Positions 47,200 to 52,725 of a stretch of 52,725 nucleotides of DNA are shown here, piece after piece (within the stretch, counting starts at the first letter, position 1; every line of letters begins with the position of its first letter). The notes beneath the pieces are model-generated. The model did not search any database and was not told the DNA's origin. It saw nothing but the letters and a program-made list of their open reading frames with translations. Location of the stretch: contig DRKS01000061.1 in assembly GCA_011051655.1 (NCBI GenBank), positions 1 through 52,725 on the forward strand, given 5' to 3'. The position numbers were made by a program, and so were the translations under genes. Origin of the DNA: Sedimenticola sp. (GTDB lineage: Bacteria > Pseudomonadota > Gammaproteobacteria > Chromatiales > Chromatiaceae).

Positions 47200-47808
47200 T
47201 TGAGCGACAAGCACCAAAGCGAGCGCATCGTGCTCGCCAGCAACAACCCCGGCAAGGTCCGCGAGATCGCCCAGCTGCTGGCGGACCGGTGGGTCCAGGT
47301 GATTCCACAGTCGGAGTTCGGCGTCCCGGACATCGAGGAGACCGGCCTGACCTTCGTGGAAAACGCCATCCTCAAGGCGCGCAACGCCGCCCAGCACAGC
47401 GGCCTGCCCGCCATCGCGGATGATTCGGGCCTCGAGGTGGACACCCTCGACGGGGCCCCCGGCATCCGCTCCGCCCGCTACGCGGGGCCGGGCGCATCGG
47501 ACCGGGACAACAATGAAAAGCTGCTGGAAGCATTGAGAGAGGTGCCGGAAGAGGCGCGCGGCGCACGTTTCCAGTGCCTGCTCGTCTACCTGCGCCACCC
47601 GGCCGATCCCACGCCGCTGATCTGCCAGGGGACCTGGGAGGGCCGCATCCTCTTCCAGCCGCGGGGGCGGCAAGGTTTCGGCTACGATCCCCTGTTTTTC
47701 GTACCGGACCAGAATTGCACCTCGGCGGAACTCCCCCCCGAAGTAAAAAACCGCCTCAGCCACCGGGGCCGGGCGCTGCGGGAACTGGCGGCCCGGCTGC
47801 TGGACTAA
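47200..47808 (+). CDS. rdgB: XTP/dITP pyrophosphatase
   Basis: Hydrolyses non-canonical purine nucleotides such as dITP and XTP to monophosphates. The 202-aa protein has [61 protein letters not shown] and LSHRGRAL. The start is a TTG at 47200 with AAGGA 9 nt upstream; a GTG ten codons later is the alternative. The tandem heptamer array ends just before this ribosome binding site. Confidence 0.95.
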   Translation: MSDKHQSERIVLASNNPGKVREIAQLLADRWVQVIPQSEFGVPDIEETGLTFVENAILKARNAAQHSGLPAIADDSGLEVDTLDGAPGIRSARYAGPGASDRDNNEKLLEALREVPEEARGARFQCLLVYLRHPADPTPLICQGTWEGRILFQPRGRQGFGYDPLFFVPDQNCTSAELPPEVKNRLSHRGRALRELAARLLD

Positions 47809-47929
47809 AGTTTACGGGGAACCCGACCGATGCGTTGGGAACAACCCCAAAGGCCCGATCTTTCCAGCCGGACGCACGCCGTTATATAGTTGCCGCCTTT
47901 TACAGACAAACCACCGGAGCCACCCGCCC

Positions 47930-48565
47930 ATGAACAGACTGCTTTTCATCCTGACCCTTTGCGCCAGCGCCCCCTTCGCCATTGCCGGGGCGCCGGAAGG
48001 CCATCCCGCCGTCACCGCCGCGGACAGGGCCCTGCATTCCGGCGGCAGCACCGGGCTGCCCAACGTCGGCAAGGTGCTGGAAACCATGAATGCCGGGGGC
48101 TACACCTACCTTTATGTCGAGGACAAAGGCAAAAAGCAGTGGATCGCGGGCAACCAGATAAATGTGAAAGAGGGTGACGTCGTCAGTTTCAGCAAAGGCA
48201 GCCTGATGCGTAATTTCCACAGCAAAACCCTGGACAGGACCTTCCCCGAGATCCTCTTTACCGCAAAGATCCAATTGGAGGGAGCCCATCCGACCCCCTC
48301 GTCAATGCAGGCGGCCGCGGGCGGCGCCCAGAACCTGAACCGGGGCCGCGTGCTGAACACCATGAACAGCGGCGGTTACACCTATATCGAGGTGGATCAG
48401 GATGGCCAAACCCATTGGCTGGCATCGCCCCAGGTCACGGTGAAAACCGGCGACACCATCGTCTATGCCGACGGCTCGGTGATGAAGAACTTCCGCAGCA
48501 AGACCCTCGACCGGGAGTTCCCGGAAATCATTTTCGTAGGCGAGGTGCGGGTGGTCGCCCAATAG
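47930..48565 (+). CDS. Exported protein with two NrfJ-like repeats
   Basis: A 211-aa protein with a Sec signal (about 1-20, ending AIAG-AP). Two 70-residue repeats (47-116 and 139-208) each read GKVLETMNAGGYTYLYV or GRVLNTMNSGGYTYIEV, then W(I/L)A, VKxGD, FHSKTLDRTFPEILF or FRSKTLDREFPEIIF. The single form of this domain is known as NrfJ, linked to nitrite reductase maturation in some bacteria. A maturation or binding role here is possible but unproven. A stand-alone gene behind rdgB, it ends 10 nt from the convergent YqgE gene. Confidence 0.8.
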   Translation: MNRLLFILTLCASAPFAIAGAPEGHPAVTAADRALHSGGSTGLPNVGKVLETMNAGGYTYLYVEDKGKKQWIAGNQINVKEGDVVSFSKGSLMRNFHSKTLDRTFPEILFTAKIQLEGAHPTPSSMQAAAGGAQNLNRGRVLNTMNSGGYTYIEVDQDGQTHWLASPQVTVKTGDTIVYADGSVMKNFRSKTLDREFPEIIFVGEVRVVAQ

Positions 48566-48574
48566 GCGGCGCCA

Positions 48575-49231
48575 TCAGCAGGCCGGCAGGCAGCCCCCCT
48601 CCACCCGCACCCAGCGGGAGGGGGCGGCGCTGGCCGGAAGCAGTTCCCGCCACAGACCCTCCGTGCGCTCGCGAAACAGGACTTCGGAACCGGCCGACAC
48701 CAGGTGCCAGCCGCCGCGCTCCAACTCCCGTTCCAGTTGCCCCGGCGCCCAGCCGGCATAGCCTGCAAAAACCCGCAGCGCCGATGGTGACGCGCCGGCG
48801 CCCTGCTCCAGCAACGTCTGCTCGCTGCGGCTGAAAAAGACATCATCCAAAACAGGCTCGCTACGGGGCGGCGAACCGGAGCTGCGGAACAGCACCTGAA
48901 GCCGCCTGGGCTCCACCGGCCCGCCTGCAAAAACGGGGCTCGCGGCCACCTTCAGCCCCTTCAGCCGGGGCACGACATCCCCCAGGGAGTGGGGGGTGGG
49001 GCTGTTGATGATCAACCCCACGGCACCGCCCCTGCCCGCCTTTACCAGCAGAATGACCCGGCGGGCGAAGACCGGACTGAGCATCTTCTCGCTCGCCACC
49101 AGGAAAAGCCCCCTGGCGGGCGCCTTGGGGGCGGCGTAACCGGGGACCGGGCCGGCAGGGGCGCAACCCCAGCAGAGCGCCCACAACAGAAGAAACCAGA
49201 GCCCTTTGCCCAACAGCCTGTCCCACATCAC
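48575..49231 (-). CDS. YqgE/AlgH family protein with export signal
   Basis: A 218-aa protein of the YqgE/AlgH fold (GLFLVASEKMLSPVFARRVILLV, GAVGLIINSPTPHSLGDV, VFAGGPVEPRRLQVLF, VFAGYAGWAPGQLERELERGGW). Normal YqgE proteins are about 185 aa and cytoplasmic. Here a hydrophobic N-terminus (KGLWFLLLWALCWGCAPAG) precedes the domain and looks like a signal, perhaps a lipobox around WGC. So this is an exported relative of unknown role. The start could be 49231 or 49228. Confidence 0.8.
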   Translation of the reverse strand: MMWDRLLGKGLWFLLLWALCWGCAPAGPVPGYAAPKAPARGLFLVASEKMLSPVFARRVILLVKAGRGGAVGLIINSPTPHSLGDVVPRLKGLKVAASPVFAGGPVEPRRLQVLFRSSGSPPRSEPVLDDVFFSRSEQTLLEQGAGASPSALRVFAGYAGWAPGQLERELERGGWHLVSAGSEVLFRERTEGLWRELLPASAAPSRWVRVEGGCLPAC

Positions 49232-49249
49232 CTGATTTCACTCCCGGGT

Positions 49250-50635
49250 TCAGCCGCCATAGAGGGCGTTTGGCAACCAGGTCGCCAACCCCGGCTGCCA
49301 GGCCAGCAGGCCCAGCATCAACAGCTGGATAACGATAAAAGGGGCCACGCCCCGGTAGATCTGGCCGGTGCTGACCTCCCTGGGCGCCACCCCCCGCAGA
49401 TAAAAGAGGGCGAAACCAAAGGGCGGCGTGAGAAACGAGGTCTGCAGATTGATGGCGATCATCACCCCCAGCCAGACCGGGTCCAGCCCCATGGCCAGCA
49501 GGATGGGACCGACGATGGGCACCACCACGAAGGTGATCTCGATGAAATCGAGGATGAAACCCAGCAGGAACATCACCAGCATGACAATGAGCACGGCGCT
49601 GAACACGCCGCCGGGCAGATCCGTCAGCAGGCCGGTCACCAGTTCATCCCCCTCATAGCCGCGAAAGACCAGGGAGAATATGGCGGCGCCGATGAAGATC
49701 ATAAACACCATGCTGGTCACCCGAGTGGTGTTGCGCATCACCTCGCGCAGGGTGGCGAGGTTGAACCGGCGCTGGCCGAGGGCCAGCAGGATGGAGCCCA
49801 CCGCCCCCACAGAAGCGGCCTCCGTGGGCGTGGCCAGGCCGCCCAGGATGGAACCCAGTACGGCGACGATGAGCAGCAAGGGCGGCAGCAGCACCCTGAG
49901 CACCCTGCCCCAGAGGGCGGCCCCGGTCCGCGCCCGCTCCTCCGGCGGGATCGCCGGCGCCGATTCCGGCCGCAGGATGGCCACGCCGGCCTGATAGAGC
50001 AGGTAGAGGATCACCAGCAGCAGCCCCGGAATCAGCGCCCCCACGAACAGATCCCCCACCGAGACCGTCTCCGGCGAGAAGATCCCCATGTCGAGCTGGG
50101 CCTGCTGGTAGGCCGCCGAGAGTACATCCCCCAGCAGCACCAGGATGATGGAGGGCGGGATGATCTGACCCAGGGTGCCCGAGGCGCAAATGGTGCCGGC
50201 GGCCAGGCCGGGATCATAATTGCGCCGCAGCATGGTGGGCAGGGAGAGCAGCCCCATGGTCACCACCGTGGCCCCCACGATGCCGGTGCTGGCCGCCAGC
50301 AGCATGCCCACCAGGGTCACCGATATGCCCAGCCCGCCCCGCAGCGGGCCGAACAGGGCCGCCATGGTGTCCAGCAGATTCTCCGCCACCTGGGAGCGCT
50401 CCAGCATCACCCCCATGAAGACGAACAGGGGCACGGCGATCAGGGTCTCGTTGGTCATGATGCCGTAGAGGCGGTTGGGCAGCGCCTCCAGGAAAACCGC
50501 ATCGAAGTGGCCGGTCATGCCGCCGATCCAGGCAAAGGCCAAAGCGGTGCCCCCCAGGGAAAAAGCCACCGGATAGCCCAGCAGCAGCACCAGGCAGACG
50601 CTGAGAAACATCAGCAGCGGCAGAAACTCCGCCAT
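49250..50635 (-). CDS. TRAP transporter large permease (DctM)
   Basis: A 461-aa, roughly 12-segment membrane subunit of a tripartite ATP-independent periplasmic transporter, driving sodium- or proton-coupled uptake of an organic acid. Family motifs are PLFVFMGVMLERS, GLGISVTLVGMLLAASTGIVGATVVTMGLLSL, and ASGTLGQIIPPSIILVLLGD. Its start overlaps the DctQ stop (TGATG). No DctP binding protein is in the window. Confidence 0.93.
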   Translation of the reverse strand: MAEFLPLLMFLSVCLVLLLGYPVAFSLGGTALAFAWIGGMTGHFDAVFLEALPNRLYGIMTNETLIAVPLFVFMGVMLERSQVAENLLDTMAALFGPLRGGLGISVTLVGMLLAASTGIVGATVVTMGLLSLPTMLRRNYDPGLAAGTICASGTLGQIIPPSIILVLLGDVLSAAYQQAQLDMGIFSPETVSVGDLFVGALIPGLLLVILYLLYQAGVAILRPESAPAIPPEERARTGAALWGRVLRVLLPPLLLIVAVLGSILGGLATPTEAASVGAVGSILLALGQRRFNLATLREVMRNTTRVTSMVFMIFIGAAIFSLVFRGYEGDELVTGLLTDLPGGVFSAVLIVMLVMFLLGFILDFIEITFVVVPIVGPILLAMGLDPVWLGVMIAINLQTSFLTPPFGFALFYLRGVAPREVSTGQIYRGVAPFIVIQLLMLGLLAWQPGLATWLPNALYGG

Positions 50636-51201
50636 CAGACACCCTCCTCCCCGGCGGAGGGGCTCTCATCGTAAAGCCGCTCGATATGACCGCCCAGCAG
50701 CAGCCGGCAGCGCAGCACCATGGCCAGCCCCTGCATCACCAGCAGGCCCGCCATCACCAGGATCATGCTCTTGAGCAGCCAGACCCCGTCCAGCCCCCCC
50801 GCCTCGCGGGAACCCTCCCGCAACGCCCAGGACTGGGCCACGTAGTCCCAGCTCACATAGAAGATGAACAGGCACACCGGCAACAGCAGAAACAGGCTGC
50901 CGAACAGGTCCACCCAGGCCCGGGCGCGGGGGGAAAAGCGCTGATAAAAGATGTCCACCCGCACATGCCCCTGGTGCTTCAGCGTATAGGCGGCGCCGGC
51001 CAGAAACAGCGCCGCATGCATGTAGGTGACGGACTCCTGCATGGCGATCCAGCCCAGATCGAAGGCGTAGCGCAACACCACCACGGCGAAGGTGACCAGC
51101 ACCATGAACAGGGACAGCCAGGAGGCCGCCCGGCCGATCCATTCGTTCAGCGCCTCCAGTACGCGGGCGCTGGCCAGAAAAAAGCGGTCGACGGAATTCA
51201 T
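50635..51201 (-). CDS. TRAP transporter small permease (DctQ)
   Basis: A 188-aa four-segment membrane protein of the DctQ family, partner of the adjacent DctM. Features are VVVLRYAFDLGWIAMQESVTYMH (the family RY...GW..E pattern) and LKHQGHVRVDIFYQRFSPRARAWVD. The ATG at 51201 lies 10 nt after the thrB stop. A frame to 51240 would overlap thrB and is less likely. The ribosome binding site is weak. Confidence 0.9.
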   Translation of the reverse strand: MNSVDRFFLASARVLEALNEWIGRAASWLSLFMVLVTFAVVVLRYAFDLGWIAMQESVTYMHAALFLAGAAYTLKHQGHVRVDIFYQRFSPRARAWVDLFGSLFLLLPVCLFIFYVSWDYVAQSWALREGSREAGGLDGVWLLKSMILVMAGLLVMQGLAMVLRCRLLLGGHIERLYDESPSAGEEGV

Positions 51202-51211
51202 AAACCGGCTT

Positions 51212-52162
51212 TCATACCCAAATATGGGCGTACTCTTCATGGCGGGCCACCCGGTCCCGCAGGATGCGGGCGTACTCCCCGGGATCCTTGGTGTGGGTCA
51301 TCTCACCCGGGCGGGGGAACAGCTTGTCCTGGGTGCGCGACAGCCAGAACCGCAGGGCCCCGGCACGCAGCATCACCGGCCAGCCCCTTTGCTCCCGCCC
51401 CGTGAGGGGGCGCTCGGCATGATAGGCCCGCAGCAGGGCGCGGGTGCGGGATTCCTCCAGCCCGCCCTCGGCGGTGGAGCACCAGTCATTGGCGATCACC
51501 GCCAGGTCATAGAGCAGCACGTCGGTGCAGGCGTAGTAGAAGTCGATCACGCCGGTCAGTTCATCCCCCTGAAACAGGGCGTTGTCCCGGAACAGGTCCG
51601 CATGGATCACCCCCCGGGGGAGATCATCCCTGCGGTGACCGGCCTGGAAGGCGATCTCCTGTTGCAGCAGGCGGGCGTCCGCCGCGGGCAGGCGCTGCAT
51701 CACCCGTTCCGCGGTGGTCCGCCACCAGTGGGGGCCGCGGCTGTTCTCCCGCCGCTGGGGAAACGCCAGGCCCACCCGGTGCATGCGGCCGACCATGGCC
51801 CCCAGGGCCGCGATCTGGGCCTCGTTGGGAGCGGGGGCCCAGGCACCGGAAAGCCGCTGCACCAGGGCCGCCGGGCGTTCATTCAGGGTGCGCAGGTAGC
51901 GGCCCTGCCGGTCCGCCATGGGATGGGCGCTGGGCACCTGGCGGTCGGCCAGAAAGGCCATCAGGTCGAGATAGAACGGCAGCTCTTCGGCGCGCAGGGA
52001 CTCGAACAGGGTGAGGACATACCTGCCCTTCGTGGTAGTGACGAAATAGTTGGTATTCTCGATGCCGGCGGAGATGCCCTGCTGCTCCACCAGTTCTCCG
52101 AGATCATAGCCTGTCAGGAATTCTTCGAGCTGCTCGCGCTCGACGCGGGTATAGACGGACAT
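51212..52162 (-). CDS. thrB: Homoserine kinase, ThrB2 type
   Basis: Phosphorylates homoserine in threonine synthesis. The 316-aa protein belongs to the APH-like kinase fold (not the GHMP fold of E. coli ThrB), the type usual in Pseudomonas and relatives. Motifs are GIENTNYFVTTTKGRYVLTLFE (ATP lid and Lys region), LPRGVIHADLFRDN (catalytic Asp) and GVIDFYYACTD (Mg Asp). It lies between a DUF2782 gene and the TRAP genes. Confidence 0.94.
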   Translation of the reverse strand: MSVYTRVEREQLEEFLTGYDLGELVEQQGISAGIENTNYFVTTTKGRYVLTLFESLRAEELPFYLDLMAFLADRQVPSAHPMADRQGRYLRTLNERPAALVQRLSGAWAPAPNEAQIAALGAMVGRMHRVGLAFPQRRENSRGPHWWRTTAERVMQRLPAADARLLQQEIAFQAGHRRDDLPRGVIHADLFRDNALFQGDELTGVIDFYYACTDVLLYDLAVIANDWCSTAEGGLEESRTRALLRAYHAERPLTGREQRGWPVMLRAGALRFWLSRTQDKLFPRPGEMTHTKDPGEYARILRDRVARHEEYAHIWV

Positions 52163-52204
52163 CGGATTCAGTACAAAGGCGGTCGGCCGGTGTCGGCTAC
52201 CCGG

Positions 52205-52555
52205 TCAGTCCCAGCTGAAAATCGTCCATTGCTGTATGGCGGAATTGGTGGGGCTGTCTTCCCGTGTATCCAGTTCCCCGTCGCCGTCCGTATCCAGCAG
52301 ATAGTAGGGAGGGCCTGCCGCGGGGGTGATCTTCACCATGTAGAGCCGCCCTTCGATGCGGTATTCCTCGATCACCTCTTTTTCCTTCTTGATGATGGTG
52401 ACCTCCGGCTCCAGGGCCTCGCCGCTCTGGACCGGTGGCGGGATCTCCGGCGGCTCCGGCGCAATCATGGGCTCCATGGCCTCCTCGCCTTCCTCGGCCG
52501 CCAGGGGAGAGCCGATTAACAGCAGGATCAGTCCCGCTCCAAATATTTTTCTCAT
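52205..52555 (-). CDS. DUF2782 family exported protein
   Basis: A 116-aa protein with a Sec signal (about 1-19, ending PLAA-EE). A Pro/Glu-rich linker follows, then a compact domain EYRIEGRLYMVKITPAAGPPYYLLDTDGDGEL, which matches DUF2782, found next to thrB or polA in gammaproteobacteria. Function is unknown. AGAG precedes the ATG at 52555; the MITE-like element begins 21 nt upstream and may supply part of its promoter. Confidence 0.85.
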   Translation of the reverse strand: MRKIFGAGLILLLIGSPLAAEEGEEAMEPMIAPEPPEIPPPVQSGEALEPEVTIIKKEKEVIEEYRIEGRLYMVKITPAAGPPYYLLDTDGDGELDTREDSPTNSAIQQWTIFSWD

Positions 52556-52576
52556 AGGCTTCTCTTTGTTTTTCGG

Positions 52577-52725
52577 TTAGCCCGCATTTCTCACCAGGAT
52601 TTGGATTTTTGGGGCAAGCTGGCGAAGCAGGTTGGACGATCGGCCGCCGAAGCATAGCCGTAGCTATGGTTCAAGGCTGATCGTTCAAGATGCGAAGCCA
52701 GATTGTTCCAAAAACCAAATAGGAC
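52577..52725. mobile_element. MITE-like element, second copy (cut by window end)
   Basis: TTAG (52577-52580) is followed by the 18-bp terminal repeat CCCGCATTTCTCACCAGG (52581-52598) and then the same sequence as the first copy read from 7139 downward. Only two other substitutions occur up to the window end, and it lacks the 72-bp palindrome module. It is inverted relative to the first copy, 45.4 kb away. The flanking four bases are TTAG here and TTAA there, so they belong to the target, not the element. Confidence 0.85.

Noticed and set aside
47021-47763. Minus-strand open frames encoding QLSVVSCQLSV repeats
   Set aside because: They are translations of the 7-nt tandem array and the reverse of rdgB, not proteins.

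Overview
The window is high-GC chromosomal DNA from a gammaproteobacterium. Evidence is the gene order nrdR-ribD-(...)-ribE-ribBA-ribH-nusB-thiL-pgpA, yicC/gmk-rpoZ-spoT-ridA, and thrB next to a DUF2782 gene. A cd1 nitrite reductase gene (nirS), a VPLPA-CTERM protein and an archaeal-type phosphoglycerate enzyme pair suggest an environmental, facultatively denitrifying lineage of the Chromatiales/sulfur-oxidiser kind. That placement is inference from gene content; no rRNA is present.

Layout. 1-572: 5' part of nirS (minus). 765-10129: a minus-strand block running glyA, nrdR, ribD, [mobile element + membrane glycosyltransferase], ribE, ribBA, ribH, nusB, thiL, pgpA (riboflavin, thiamine, phospholipid and one-carbon metabolism). 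The usually contiguous ribD-ribE junction is broken by a GT39-like gene and by a 312-bp MITE-like element. 10232-18247: VPLPA-CTERM protein, a second multi-membrane-span protein, phosphoketolase-acetate kinase operon, divergent APC permease. 18269-26367: P3A-type ATPase, three small ElaB/YqjD-type membrane proteins, recQ, amtB with a textbook NtrC/sigma-54 control region, and a small secreted protein. 26580-34630: tRNA-Met, rmuC, mtaB, Mut7-C protein, xthA, small proteins, a membrane diguanylate cyclase, tRNA-Lys. 34746-39974: queC-queE, a divergent 2-phosphoglycerate kinase/ApgM operon, an SNase-like nuclease, ridA. 40085-46982: spoT, rpoZ, gmk and yicC on minus, divergent from a Ser/Thr kinase, a PP2C phosphatase and rph. 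47200-52555: rdgB, a duplicated NrfJ-like protein, a secreted YqgE/AlgH homologue, TRAP DctM/DctQ, thrB, DUF2782.

Two repeat systems stand out. (1) A MITE-like element has 18-bp terminal inverted repeats and a 4-bp TTAA-like target duplication. One complete copy lies at 6842-7161, precisely at what would have been a TAATG stop/start overlap between ribD and the glycosyltransferase gene. A second copy, inverted and cut by the window end, starts at 52577. (2) Heptanucleotide arrays of the family TTNRCGG face each other in inverted orientation in at least three intergenic gaps (24191-24251, 40021-40078, 46970-47183). The largest overlaps the rph stop codon and ends just before the rdgB ribosome binding site.

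Most genes are ordinary housekeeping genes. The best candidates for new biology are the facing heptamer arrays, the precisely placed MITE, and the 2-phosphoglycerate kinase with two ATP-cones coupled to an ApgM-like enzyme.
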